DNA of 64,000 nt from Streptomyces sp. P9-A2 (GCF_036634175.1 NZ_JAZIFX010000001.1:682001-746000); one strand, 5' to 3'; shown: positions 1 through 9,298, counted from the first letter of the stretch. The notes: generated by a model from the letters alone, not told the origin. Program-made: numbers and translations.

Positions 1-5
1 GTCAA

Positions 6-51
6 GAGGGTGTCTAAATCGGTCGTCACAAACCCGATGTTGGACACCCTC
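6..51. repeat. Imperfect inverted repeat, possible IS end
   Basis: The arms at 6-22 (GAGGGTGTCTAAATCGG) and 34-51 are near-complementary and can form a hairpin. The GGGTGTC...GACACCC ends resemble the terminal repeats of insertion sequences, so this may be the edge of an element lying left of the window, or a terminator for the minus-strand gene at 160-561. No transposase is visible here. Confidence 0.3.
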
Positions 52-159
52 CCTCCGTCTGAGAACCCCGCAATTGGAACTACTCGTCTAGCGGTGGCGC
101 TGGACCGACCGGCTCGAGCTGCCATTGGAGACCTGCCCAGTGCCCCAGCTTCAGCTGGC

Positions 160-561
160 TCAGGCGTCACCCGTCGAGGCGCTGCCAATATGACCGCCCG
201 CTGCGACGGATCTGTCGCCGACTGCGGTTACCGTCCCGGACGCCGGAGGCGGAGTGGGGGCCGCGGACGGTGTCGGCGCGGATGCGGGCGCGGCGCCATT
301 GCCTGTCGTGGCGGCGCCGATGCTGCCTCCGGCCGCGATGGACCGTTCTCCGTCGGCGCTGACCTGGGTTCCGCTGGTGGCAGGAGCGGCCGACCGAGCG
401 AATTGGGCGTACAGCGCCAGGGCGATACCCGCCAGACTTGCGATGCCACCACCGACGCTGGCCCACGGGTCCGCCGCGTCGACGTCGACAACCGCGCCGA
501 CAATCAATGCGACCATGCCGGCACCGCAGAGTCCGACTCCGGTGTACACGAGCGGCTCCAT
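160..561 (-). CDS. Small two-helix membrane protein with duplicated C-terminal RS-A-G-IG-TG motif
   Basis: A 133-residue protein, function not known. Two hydrophobic helices are predicted at about residues 5-25 and 33-52. A Pro/Ala-rich linker follows, carrying two copies of a 17-residue motif: residues 72-88 (ERSIAAGGSIGAATTGN) and 116-132 (DRSVAAGGHIGSASTGD). The same motif lies at the extreme N-terminus of the STAND NTPase encoded immediately upstream on the same strand (77 bp between the genes). I chose ATG at 561 because AGGAG lies 11 nt before it; a longer frame reaches 612 without a comparable ribosome site. I infer a membrane effector or anchor partnered with the STAND protein through the shared motif. 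The alternative is an unrelated membrane protein that borrowed a common low-complexity motif. Confidence 0.65.
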   Translation of the reverse strand: MEPLVYTGVGLCGAGMVALIVGAVVDVDAADPWASVGGGIASLAGIALALYAQFARSAAPATSGTQVSADGERSIAAGGSIGAATTGNGAAPASAPTPSAAPTPPPASGTVTAVGDRSVAAGGHIGSASTGDA

Positions 562-638
562 GTCTCGATCAACTCCTGTGTTGGCCGTAGGCTGGCAGGT
601 CACGCCTGCCATCGTGGCAGGGTCTCAGCCCGTCCATC

Positions 639-2189
639 TCATCGGTGTGGGTTGGTCTTTCGAAGGCCCGAGCGCGCTGGGGGTGGCTCGCCCTGCGATG
701 CCAGGTCCTGTTTCCCTCGTAGCAGTGGCCCCAGTGCGGTTGGCAGAGCCTGGGATGCCGTCCGGCGAACCGCCTCCAAACAGGTGGGCCACGAGGCAAG
801 GCTCAGTGCTTCGACTGCGGCTGCACGGCCTGCGGGGCAGTCCCCCCATCCTTCGGCCGCGGCGGCCTGAAGGAGGCCTCGCCGGCGTTTCGCCCAGTCT
901 TCCGTCGACTCCGAGGCGGCTGCCAGGAGGGCACCGACCTCGTTGGTGAACTCGTCGACGCAGTGGCGGGCACCGTGCCGACGGGCGGCCGCCGCGATGG
1001 CGCACAGTGCGCGCACCTGGTCCGCGGTGTCCCGGAGGGCGCGGGCGGCGGTAGCGGCTTCAGCGTACTGCCGCTTCGCCGCCGCGAGGTTTACGACGTT
1101 GAGCAGAGGAAACCTCTGTTGCTCAACGGGGTGTTCCGCAGCAGACAGGTCGATGGCGATGAGGAAGTCTCCGCGCCGAGCGGCCCAGCAGGCGACGTCG
1201 TCAAGCACCCGCTCTCGCTCGACCCCTTTCGGCAGGCTCCATGCCAGTTCGCGAGCCACCGCGTAATGCCCAGACGCCGCAAGGGCCTCGGCCGACGCGG
1301 CAGCAGCGTCATCCCTGCTGGGGCTGTCGTCCGGCAGTGCCTTGAGCAGGGACCAGGCGCGGTCGTGCTGTTCAGTCCAGGCCAGAGCGGCCACGACGGA
1401 GCCGAGGTCCCGCTGGTGATCGTGCACATTCGTGATCTGTTCTGCGAGGAAGGCCGCCTCAGCGGTCATGTCCTCGTCGTCCGGGTCGGCGCCGGTAACT
1501 GCCGTCAACCCAGCGGGAGTGCCACACAAAGCATCACACTCCGAACGTCTTCCGGGGTCTGCGATGTGCTGGCTCAGGGCCGCGGCGAGGTCGGTGCGGT
1601 CGTGGCGGAGCAGCAGTCCCACCTGTTCTGACAGCGCACGGTCGGTCCAACCCGGGCTGCTCAGAACGTCAGCCAGGGCGTGGGCGTGACGGGCCAGGAC
1701 CGAGTCCCGTACGATGCCGTCCGCCCCGGCCAGGGACTTCGCGGTCAGCGCCAGGGCCTCCGCCTGGTCCGCCGCCCGTGGCAGGAGATCAAGAACAGCC
1801 AGTGCGCGCGGAGTTGATCCGGCCTTCGCCCATACAGTGGCGATCGGCGCGGTAAGGCGCGCAGCACGCGGAGATGTAACCAAGTGGCCCACGAGCGAGA
1901 GTGCTTTGTCATCCTCTCCGCGCTCGGCGAGACTCCCGGCGATGGCCGCGAGGACCGCCGCCCGGCTCCCGTTCTGTTTTACGGTGTCGGCTACGGTATC
2001 CGCCGCGTCGTCCTGGCCGTCCTCGGTGAAGGCCTTGGCAAGTGCGGCAAGGGCCGCTGTCCGGTGATCGCTTGAAACGAGGCCCGCTGGAGGTAGACCG
2101 CTCTCGATCTCTCGCATCTCCTGGATCAGGCTGGCCGCCAGACCCGTACGACCGCCTCGGGCCGCTGCAGTTGCCACCCAGCCGAGCGC
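639..2189 (-). pseudogene. 3' part of IS-interrupted STAND NTPase (helical repeats)
   Basis: This is the C-terminal 516 codons of the gene whose 5' part lies at 4872-7574. It encodes Ala/Leu-rich tandem helical repeats of TPR/HEAT type, with units such as AALAALAKAFTEDGQDDAA and AVLAAIAGSLAERGEDDKA, probably the sensor arm. It is separated from the rest of the gene by an IS630-like and an IS3-like insertion. The frame remains open upstream into the IS630 left end (an ATG at 2225 inside the inverted repeat), so a fragment could still be translated. Joining 2189 to the 3347-3397 remnant and then to 4887 restores one frame. Confidence 0.8.
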
Positions 2190-2245
2190 TTCTGAGGCTT
2201 TCGCTTCGGGGTGACGCGCGGCCATGACGGGTGTATCCCGGAGGT

Positions 2246-2740
2246 ATGAGGTATCCCGATGGGGGCGGCCTGACCGCGAAGCAGCGGGCCCAGCGGGAGC
2301 GGGTGCGGTTCGAGGCCGCCGAGATGTTCGCCGCCGGGGCCGGTCCCGAGCAGGTCGCCCGGCGGCTGCGGGTCTCGCGCAAGTCCGCCTATGCCTGGCA
2401 CGCCGCCTGGCGGGCCGACGGCGCCGACGCGCTGTGCTCGAAGGGGCCCTCCGGCTGCCCGTCACGGATGAAGCCGTCCTGGCGGGCATGGCTGGAGCAG
2501 GCGCTGGAGGAGGGGCCGGCCGCGTACGGCTGGGTGGAGGACCAGCGGTGGACGCTGGAGCGGGTGGTCACGCTGGTCGCCCGCCGTTTCCATGTCCGTT
2601 TCAGCAAACCGCAGATGAGCCGGATCCTGCACCAGATGGGGTGGTCGGTGCAGGTGCCGGTGCACCGGGCCGCGGAACGGGACGAGCAGGCGGTGGCCAC
2701 CTGGATCAAGGAGACCTGGCCGCGGGTGGAAAAACGGTGA
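2246..2740 (+). CDS. IS630-family transposase, N-terminal HTH part
   Basis: This 164-residue N-terminal DNA-binding half has an HTH (AGPEQVARRLRVSRKSAYAW) followed by a winged-helix/linker (PQMSRILHQMGWSVQVP). It ends at a TGA that overlaps the DDE frame. An A-rich stretch precedes the stop (GTG GAA AAA CGG TGA). A -1 shift there would join this frame to the downstream one as ...VEK-TVRDQDAWLVF. Alternatively the second frame starts at the overlapping GTG (2737, GTGA). The start is uncertain: ATG 2246, or GTG 2231 in the same frame. Confidence 0.75.
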   Translation: MRYPDGGGLTAKQRAQRERVRFEAAEMFAAGAGPEQVARRLRVSRKSAYAWHAAWRADGADALCSKGPSGCPSRMKPSWRAWLEQALEEGPAAYGWVEDQRWTLERVVTLVARRFHVRFSKPQMSRILHQMGWSVQVPVHRAAERDEQAVATWIKETWPRVEKR

Positions 2741-3321
2741 GGGACCAGGACGCGTGGCTGGTCTTCGAGGACGAATCGGGGCAGTCCCTTCGGCCGCCGA
2801 AGGCGCGCACCTGGTCCCGTCGCGGCCGCTCACCGCGGGTGGAGGTGTCGGGGAAGGGCTCGGGCAGAATCTCGCTGGCCGCGCTGGTGTGTGCCCGCCC
2901 CGGGCGACGCACCCGGCTGATCCACCGGATGCTGGTGCACCATGCCGGCCGCCGCGGGGAGAAGAAGGGCTTCCGGGAGCGGGACTTCGCCGCCTTGCTC
3001 GATGCCGCCCGCCAGCAACTGGGCGGGAAAATCGTGCTCGTGTGGGACAACTCCACCCAGCACAAAGACGCGCAGATGCGTCAGTTGCTGGCCCACCGGG
3101 AGAAGTGGTTGACGGTCTTCCGTCTCCCTGCATACACACCGGAGTTGAATCCGGCCGAGGGCGTGTGGGCGAACCTGAAGAACAGCCTGGGGAACCTGGC
3201 CGCGTACACCACCGACGGGCTCGCGGTGTTGGCTCGCACCCGGCTGAAGAAGATGCAGTACCGCCCTGGTCTGCTCGACGGCTTCATCGCAGAGACCGGC
3301 CTTGTCCTGCAACCACCGTAG
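2737..3321 (+). CDS. IS630-family transposase, DDE catalytic part
   Basis: The catalytic domain has its three acidic residues in order: D in WLVFEDESG, D in IVLVWDNSTQHK, and E in YTPELNPAEGVWANLK. All match the IS630 DDE signature. It lies in the -1 frame relative to the HTH part and overlaps its stop. It can be reached by frameshifting or by restart at GTG 2737. Nothing in the domain looks damaged, so the element is probably still competent. Confidence 0.8.
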   Translation: MRDQDAWLVFEDESGQSLRPPKARTWSRRGRSPRVEVSGKGSGRISLAALVCARPGRRTRLIHRMLVHHAGRRGEKKGFRERDFAALLDAARQQLGGKIVLVWDNSTQHKDAQMRQLLAHREKWLTVFRLPAYTPELNPAEGVWANLKNSLGNLAAYTTDGLAVLARTRLKKMQYRPGLLDGFIAETGLVLQPP

Positions 3322-3460
3322 CGTCACCCCGAAGCGAAAACCTCAGTTGCGCTCGGCGCCAGGGGTCCTCGATCGCGCGGGCCCTCTCTGTCAGCCTTGG
3401 GTGAGACGTCCCGCTTCGGCGGGTTAGCCTGAGAGGGCACGACAGGAGAACCACCCCCTC

Positions 3461-3844
3461 ATGACCAGCAGCAAGTCCGCCGGATCCGACCCGGCTCCCC
3501 GGCCGAAGCGCCGCACTTTCAGCCCGGAGTACAAGCTGCGGATCGTGGCCGAGTACGACGCCGCCCCGCAGAACGAGAAGGGCGCGGTCCTGCGCCGCGA
3601 GCGGCTGTACCACTCGCATGTGAAGGAGTGGCGGGCAGCGCGGGACGCCGGGGCCCTGGAGAAGCTGGTCGACCAGCGCACCAGCCCGGCGAGGCCGAAG
3701 AAGTCCGCCGCCGAGGCGGAGAACGAGAAACTGCGCCGCCAGGTGGAGCGTCTGGAGAAGGAACTGGCGCGGAACAAGGCCGCGCTGGAGGTTATGGGAA
3801 AAGCTTCCGCGCTCTTGGAAATGATCTCCGAGGGCGCGGACTGA
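3461..3844 (+). CDS. IS3-family transposase OrfA
   Basis: This 127-residue protein has a transposase-8-type HTH (RRTFSPEYKLRIVAEYD) and a C-terminal leucine-zipper-like coiled coil (EAENEKLRRQVERLEKELAR), as usual for IS3 OrfA. The start ATG is preceded by AGGAG. GGGAAAA at 3796-3802 is in the correct register (G GGA AAA) for -1 frameshifting into OrfB. Confidence 0.85.
   Translation: MTSSKSAGSDPAPRPKRRTFSPEYKLRIVAEYDAAPQNEKGAVLRRERLYHSHVKEWRAARDAGALEKLVDQRTSPARPKKSAAEAENEKLRRQVERLEKELARNKAALEVMGKASALLEMISEGAD
3796..3802 (+). promoter_or_regulatory. -1 ribosomal slippery heptamer GGGAAAA
   Basis: The heptamer fits X XXY YYZ in the OrfA frame (G GGA AAA), and OrfB lies in the -1 frame. Slippage gives a fused OrfAB reading ...EVMGK-SFRALGNDL. 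This is the usual way IS3 elements make active transposase. Confidence 0.7.
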
Positions 3845-3861
3845 ACGCTGCCGTCGCCCCG

Positions 3862-4869
3862 GTGGCCGATGACGCGTTCACCGGCGTCGAGGGCGTGCTG
3901 GGTGTGACTGCGGCGTGCCGGCTGACCGGCCGCTCGCGGGCCACCCACTACCGCCGGCTGCGTCCGGCGCCACCACGCCGGCCCCGCAAGCCGCAGGTCC
4001 AGCCCTCGGCCCTGACGGCCGAAGAACGGTCTGCGGTACTGGAGTTGATGAACAGCGACGAGTACGCCGAACTGGCGCCCGCGCAGATCTGGGCCCGCGA
4101 GCTGGATGCCGGGCGCTACCACTGCTCGGTCTCCACGATGTACCGGATCCTGCGCGAGAAGGGCCAGTCCGGCGAGCGCCGAAGACAGGCCACCCACCCC
4201 GCCCAGGCGGTGCCCGAACTGGTGGCCACCGCCCCGTCGCAGGTGTTCACCTGGGACATCACCAAGGCGGCCGGACCGGCAAAGGGCATCTGGTATCACG
4301 CCTACGTCATCATCGACATCTTCAGCCGCTACATCGTCGGCCACACCGTCGAGGCCGCTGAATCGGCCGAACGGGCCGAGGAGTTGATCCGCGAGACCAT
4401 CGTCCGCAACGGGATCGTGCCCGAGACCGTGCACGCCGACCGCGGCACCTCGATGACGAGCAAGAAGGTCTCCCAGCTGCTGATCGACCTCGGGGTGACA
4501 AGGTCGCACTCGCGGCCGAAGGTCTCCAACGACAACCCCTACAGCGAGGCCCAGTTCAAGACCACGAAGTACATGTCGGACTATCCCGAACGGTTCGACT
4601 CGCTGGCCCACGCCCGCGAATGGTTCGACGCCTTCATCGCGTACTACAACCACGAGCACCGGCACTCGGGCATCGGCTGGCACACACCCGCCTCCGTCCA
4701 CTTCGGGACCGCCGAGGAGGTCCGCGACCAGCGCGCGGTCACCCTCGCCGAGGCATACGCCCGCCACCCCGAACGCTTCGGCCGCCGCCCCCGACCACCC
4801 GAGATACCCCAGACGGCCTGGATCAACGACCCGTCCAAGCGCCGCGAACCCGCACCACAAACCTCATAG
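3862..4869 (+). CDS. IS3-family transposase OrfB (rve DDE domain)
   Basis: The integrase-like catalytic domain has D in VFTWDITKA, D in VHADRGTSM and E in NDNPYSEAQFKT, so the DDE triad is complete. An HTH_21-type segment (AELAPAQIWARELDAG) precedes it. It is probably made as an OrfAB fusion. The GTG at 3862 is only a nominal start, because the frame is open further upstream. The coding region ends 17 bp before the right IS end. Confidence 0.85.
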   Translation: MADDAFTGVEGVLGVTAACRLTGRSRATHYRRLRPAPPRRPRKPQVQPSALTAEERSAVLELMNSDEYAELAPAQIWARELDAGRYHCSVSTMYRILREKGQSGERRRQATHPAQAVPELVATAPSQVFTWDITKAAGPAKGIWYHAYVIIDIFSRYIVGHTVEAAESAERAEELIRETIVRNGIVPETVHADRGTSMTSKKVSQLLIDLGVTRSHSRPKVSNDNPYSEAQFKTTKYMSDYPERFDSLAHAREWFDAFIAYYNHEHRHSGIGWHTPASVHFGTAEEVRDQRAVTLAEAYARHPERFGRRPRPPEIPQTAWINDPSKRREPAPQTS

Positions 4870-4871
4870 CA

Positions 4872-7574
4872 TCACGACCGTCTCACTGGACTTGAAATCT
4901 TCCGGGCGATGTCCGCGCCACGGCCCGGCTTGTCGGAAGCTGCAGCGCCGGCTGCCTGCGTTAGGGCCATGGCCTGTCTGTCCGGTTCGTCGATCTTCCG
5001 GGCGGCCTCGACGGCAAGGCCCGGCGCCTCCGCCTGAGCCAGGACTGTGGCCAGTTGAGCGACGTGATGGAAGTTGCCCCACCCGGTGTTCTCCCGGGTC
5101 GCGTCCGACGCCTCCTGTGCCAAGGCCTGTGCGCGCGCACGGTCTCCGGCCGCGAGGTGGGCTGCCGCCAGGTACGCCAACGCCCGGCTCCGGCTGCGTG
5201 GAGAGCTCAGGCTGTGGGCCAGTTCGGTGGCCCGCTGGAGATCATCCGACGTTTCCGCCAGGCCCCTCACCATGTCCGCCGCAGCCTCTTCCCGAGCCAC
5301 AGCCGACCTGAGGGGAGCCAGCAACTCAACAGCCGACTGGTGCTGGCGGGCCAGAGCCAGAGCCACTGCGGCCATGGTGAGACCATCGGCGCGCTGGTTG
5401 TCCGCGGTTACCTTGTCCGCGAGGGCAGCGGACTCGTGAGCCAGGTCCGCGGCTTCGCCGACCTCGCCGGAGGTGGCCAGCACCGCTGCGACGCGAGCCA
5501 GCGAAGTCATTCGGTCGAACGGGTCGGACAGCGATCGGCAGATCTCGCCTGCCCGCCTGGGTTCACCGGCGTAGGCGATGGCGAGAGCAGCTGCGATGAG
5601 CGCACGTTGTCCTCCCTCCGCCACGGCTTCGGCGAGGGCTTCCTCGGCAACGAGGACCGCATCGGTGTGCCCGTCCTCAGCCATGGCCGAAGCGGCGTCC
5701 GCCAGCAGCTGTGCCCGCAGGCCACGGTCACCGACCGTCCGGATGACCGCGACAGCCCGCGGACAGTCACTGTCCAGGATCATGGCCTGCGCTTCCATAA
5801 CCGGCACAGTGTCGGGGAGCGAGGCAGCGGCCGCACGGGCGAGGATCTCCGCGGTCCCGCGTTGCCCCGCGTACAGGGCCGCCATAGCCGCCGACGCAAG
5901 CACCTCGTCCTGCCCTTGCTGGGGCACCTGCGTACACGCCATGTTGTACGCCCGGTTCGTCGACCCGACTACGGCCAGCATGACCACCGCGTACGTCACG
6001 GCCTCCCTACGCCCGTGTCCGGCTACGGCATCAGCCAGTTGGGCTGCCTCGTCGGCCACTTCCGTCGCCCGCTGCAGCTCACCCTTCGCGACCAGCACCC
6101 GCACAACTTCCACAAGGGCTCTCAGACAGGCCACTTCACTCTGCCGGGCTCGAGCCAGGCTGACAGCGCGCCGCACCCGCCCCAGACCCGCCCACACCGC
6201 GATCAAGGCGTCCGGGAGACTATCGCTGCGCGAAAGCAGGGCGTCGCGCTGCACGGCGAGCACAAATGCGTCAGCAACCTCGGCAGGATCTCCGCAGCCC
6301 CCGGCCACCAGGCCCTCGAACGCCGTGGACAGCTCGTCCAGCCCGTCCAGATCGGAACCGGACCGCTGCCACAGCCGCGTGTGACGGTGAGCGTCACCGG
6401 CCAGACGGACAAGGCGCCGTGTATCTCCCTGTGCCCGCAGCAGTTGACCGTAGCCGCGGAGCAGATACTCCGGTGTGCGGGGCGGCCAGCGCCGCGCTTG
6501 GTAGTCGTCCGCCCACTCATGCAGCCGCTCCCGGTTCGCCGCCAGCTCCTCGTCGGTGAGCAGTTCGACCGCGCTGCGCCGGATCTCCTCATGGGCCAGG
6601 ACGTAGACGCCTGATGCGGACGCGTCGGCGTCCTGGGAGGACCAGTGCGGCGTGCGGACGCGGAAGGCACGCCCGGTAACCGTACTTAACTCCTTTTCGA
6701 CCAGCCGGGGACGGGTATCTGCCAGGCGGGCAAGGTCCGTCGCCGTCAGGCCACCACCGGCCGCCGTCACCAGTCCGAGCAGTTGCCGTGCGAGGCCACC
6801 GGCCTGCAGCATCCGCATGAGGCTGTCCTCCGCCTCCCGGCGCACGACTTCCGCGTACGGCGATGGTGGCAGCCACCGGTCGATGGCGCCGCTTCTCAGC
6901 GGGTGCGCGTGGGCCACATCGTCCGGGATGGGAGGATGTGGCCGCCCGGCCACTATTACCCGCATTCTGTGCTTGGGCGAGCGCGGCAGCAATGCGGCGA
7001 TGCTGTGGCTTCCGGGGCCCGCGAGCACCCCACAGTCCTCATCCAAACCGTCGACGACGAGCACCAGTCGTCTGCCTCGGCTCTCGCACAGGGCTGCGGC
7101 CCGGTCCATAGCGGCGAGGAGGCTCTCCTCGCGCGTGTGCTCGGTGACCGCTGGTTCCTCCTCACCTAGCAGCGCGTAGAACTGCCGGTGCACCACCTCG
7201 CAGTACGCCTCACGGTCGTTTTGCCGGTTCAAGCGCGATGTGATGAAGAAGGACACGACGTCGACCCCGGCAGGGGGCTCCATCACGAACTCGGCCATGA
7301 GAGCCGTCTTTCCGGCCCATGCGGGGGCGAGCCACCTCCAGTACGCACCCTCGGCACTGTCGGCATCTTCCCGCGCGGTGCAGAACTCCGCCATCCGCGC
7401 CAGCTCTTGAGACCGTCCGCGAAACTCGGCAGCTGCCAGGGACTCCACTTGGTAGCGGTAGTTGGACGTGGCGACGCGCTGTGGGGAGGCGACGAACTGG
7501 AACTGATTGCCGTCGCCCGTGACGACCACACCGATGTCCCCCGCTGCCACCACGGAGCGAGCACCGGTGGCCAT
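4872..7574 (-). pseudogene. 5' part of IS-interrupted STAND/NACHT-type NTPase
   Basis: This is the N-terminal part of a predicted sensor NTPase, about 1,429 residues when intact. Residues 5-21 carry the motif ARSVVAAGDIGVVVTGD, shared with the downstream membrane protein. A P-loop follows (APAWAGKTALMA, about 83-94), then Walker B (RRLVLVVDGLDED, 168-180) and an Arg-finger-like segment (RVIVAGRPHPP). A winged-helix-like region and long Ala-rich helical repeats come next. The frame ends in IS3 sequence (…ISSPVRRS). Start: ATG 7574 has GGAGG at 8 nt; upstream ATGs at 7580 and 7637 are less well spaced. STAND proteins of this form act in antiphage defence and conflict systems. Whether the truncated product is active is unknown; loss of function is likely. 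Confidence 0.8.
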
Positions 7575-7825
7575 AGGCATGCCCTCCAAGGGCAACGACT
7601 GCTGTCGCCGTGGACGGCCCCACCACCTACCCAACAAGGGTGCCGGGCCTCCCTACATCCCTCGGCGCTCTGTGCCCACGCGTCACTGGATCCGGCACAA
7701 AAGATCCTGATACGTCGTCTCGACGAGTCTAGCCCCGCGAAATCACACGGCTTGAGGCAACCTGTGGATGTTCGCGGACAGATCACCCACGTGCGAGAAG
7801 ACCCGTCGTCAACCTTTTCGCAACG

Positions 7826-9298
7826 TCACCCGCGGACTGCCCACCGCGTGTGGGGGACGGACGAGGCGGCGCTGTCGATGGCGTCGATCCCTGTGAGAGT
7901 GTCCCGCCATGCTTCACGCAATGCCTTCCGACGGCGATCGTCGACCATGGCTGCGTCGACACCCGCATCCGCGTCCAAGGGCCACAAGGAATTCTCGTCG
8001 GCTGCGAGGCAGATCCGGGCAAGCAGGCTGCGGCGGACCAGGTCGCGCAACCGTTCTACGGCGTGCGCGATCGATTCTCCGTCAGACAGCCCGTCGGGAA
8101 CGGTCGAGATCTTGCGGACCTCCTTGAGGAGAGTCTTCTCCGCCATGGCACCGCCATGGACAAGCGTGGATCGGAGTCCGTAGATCACGCCCACGTCTTT
8201 GAAGATCTGCTCTGCTGGATCAAGGTCGGTGAACAGCAGCGTCGACGCACGGATCTTCAAGCGGAGCGTGACGTCGTCTTTCTCCTTTCCGGACAACGCC
8301 GCTTCGAAGGCGGTCGCCAGATCGACGATCTGCTCGAACCAGTCGTAAGCATGGAAGGACAGAACAAACTTTTGAATCGCCATTCCAAATGATGTGAATA
8401 CCATGCCTGTTCGCGGCTGCTCGGCAGCGGCCCGGAGCCGCCCGAGCCCATCGACACGGCCGGCATCATCCGAGCTGAGGGTAATCACACGAGCGGCCAG
8501 TTGCGTCGGAGAGGCGAACCCGGGCCCCGCACCCCGGAAGCGGAGCACGGTGGGCTTGAACTCTCGGACCGTGTGAGTTTCCCCTTGGACTTCCAGCATC
8601 GACTCGCTGGTGCCCGGCTTCAGTAGTCGTACCAGCACCATGAACCGCTCGATCCGCTGCGACAGCGGATCGGCCAGGTCGAACGGCGTCGAGCCGCTGT
8701 CCCGCGCAACAACGACGCTCTCCGGCGGCGCGAACCCATAGGGCCGGTCTCGGCCGTAGGCGCTCACCGCCCCGGGGATCACCGCCGAGATGATTCGCTG
8801 CAACTCGCTGTCGTGGCCGGCTGCTTCCGAGATCACCGGCTCGACTCGGACGTTGGCAAACTCGACCGGCCGGCCGTCTGCGGTGGCCAGGTGGGAAACC
8901 ACCCGGCAGCACGCCACCTCGTGAGTGTCTGCGTGAACTGCCTGGATCAGGTCACGCAGAGACTGCTCGGCGGCTGGTCCATCGGGAGAGAACTCCTCCT
9001 GTGCTCGAGTCAGTTGAGCGATGAACGTCTCCAGGAAACTGAAGATCAATCCGCCGGGGAACGCGCGCTCGTCGAGTGGCCGACCAGCGTCGAACCGAGG
9101 ATGAGAAGCGGTAATCGCATCTTCAAGCGCACGGTATTCGGCCAGCGGCGTCACCGAGCCCCCGAAGTAGTCGCGCCCCACCCTCAGGTACGGGTGAAAG
9201 CGCGGCGGCGGAACCACCCGCTCTCTCCGCAGCCGATCCCATGACGCCGCCAGAAATGCTTGCCCTGTGTTTCGCAGTAGGTTGTCGATGTCGTTCAC
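7826..9298 (-). CDS. HEPN-motif protein, possible antiviral RNase
   Basis: A 490-residue protein. I do not recognise the first ~350 residues. The C-terminal part has a helical domain with an Rx4H motif (GLRSTLVHGG) followed by a long helix (ERLRDLVRRSLLARICL), as in Apea-like HEPN domains, many of which are metal-independent RNases in antiphage systems. The start is GTG at 9298, with only a weak ribosome site. It is upstream of the STAND gene on the same strand (about 250 bp gap) and divergent from the SIR2-STAND gene (126 bp gap), so it could belong to either. It could instead be a non-catalytic HEPN that only binds RNA. Confidence 0.6.
   Translation of the reverse strand: MNDIDNLLRNTGQAFLAASWDRLRRERVVPPPRFHPYLRVGRDYFGGSVTPLAEYRALEDAITASHPRFDAGRPLDERAFPGGLIFSFLETFIAQLTRAQEEFSPDGPAAEQSLRDLIQAVHADTHEVACCRVVSHLATADGRPVEFANVRVEPVISEAAGHDSELQRIISAVIPGAVSAYGRDRPYGFAPPESVVVARDSGSTPFDLADPLSQRIERFMVLVRLLKPGTSESMLEVQGETHTVREFKPTVLRFRGAGPGFASPTQLAARVITLSSDDAGRVDGLGRLRAAAEQPRTGMVFTSFGMAIQKFVLSFHAYDWFEQIVDLATAFEAALSGKEKDDVTLRLKIRASTLLFTDLDPAEQIFKDVGVIYGLRSTLVHGGAMAEKTLLKEVRKISTVPDGLSDGESIAHAVERLRDLVRRSLLARICLAADENSLWPLDADAGVDAAMVDDRRRKALREAWRDTLTGIDAIDSAASSVPHTRWAVRG

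Larger units (their letters stand above)
2192..3346 (+). mobile_element. IS630-family insertion sequence (1,155 bp)
   Basis: The element is bounded by 26-bp inverted repeats with one mismatch: CTGAGGCTTTCGCTTCGGGG at the left, and its counterpart ending CCTCAG at 3346. It is flanked by a 2-bp duplication, TT at 2190-2191 and at 3347-3348. IS630/Tc1 elements typically duplicate two bases, usually TA. The transposase is encoded in two overlapping frames with all DDE residues present. The insertion lies inside the STAND gene, in the opposite orientation. Confidence 0.85.
3401..4886 (+). mobile_element. IS3-family insertion sequence (1,486 bp)
   Basis: Short inverted ends (GTGAGACG at 3401 and CGTCTCAC at 4886) are flanked by a 3-bp direct repeat TGG (3398-3400 and 4887-4889), the duplication size usual for IS3. 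The element carries orfA and orfB in overlapping frames with a canonical slippery heptamer. It sits 51 bp from the IS630 element in the same host gene. That 51-bp spacer is original coding sequence. Confidence 0.85.

Noticed and set aside
10..949. Long plus-strand frames over 10-949
   Set aside because: They mirror the minus-strand membrane protein and STAND tail; composition is Arg/Gly/Pro noise with no domain.
3347..3397. 51 bp between the two ISs as part of either element
   Set aside because: It lies outside both sets of inverted ends and reads in frame with the STAND gene, so it is host sequence.
3424..4860. 478-codon frame antisense to the IS3 element
   Set aside because: It is a shadow of the transposase frame, Val/Gly/Asp-rich with no motif; the plus-strand DDE reading is clear.
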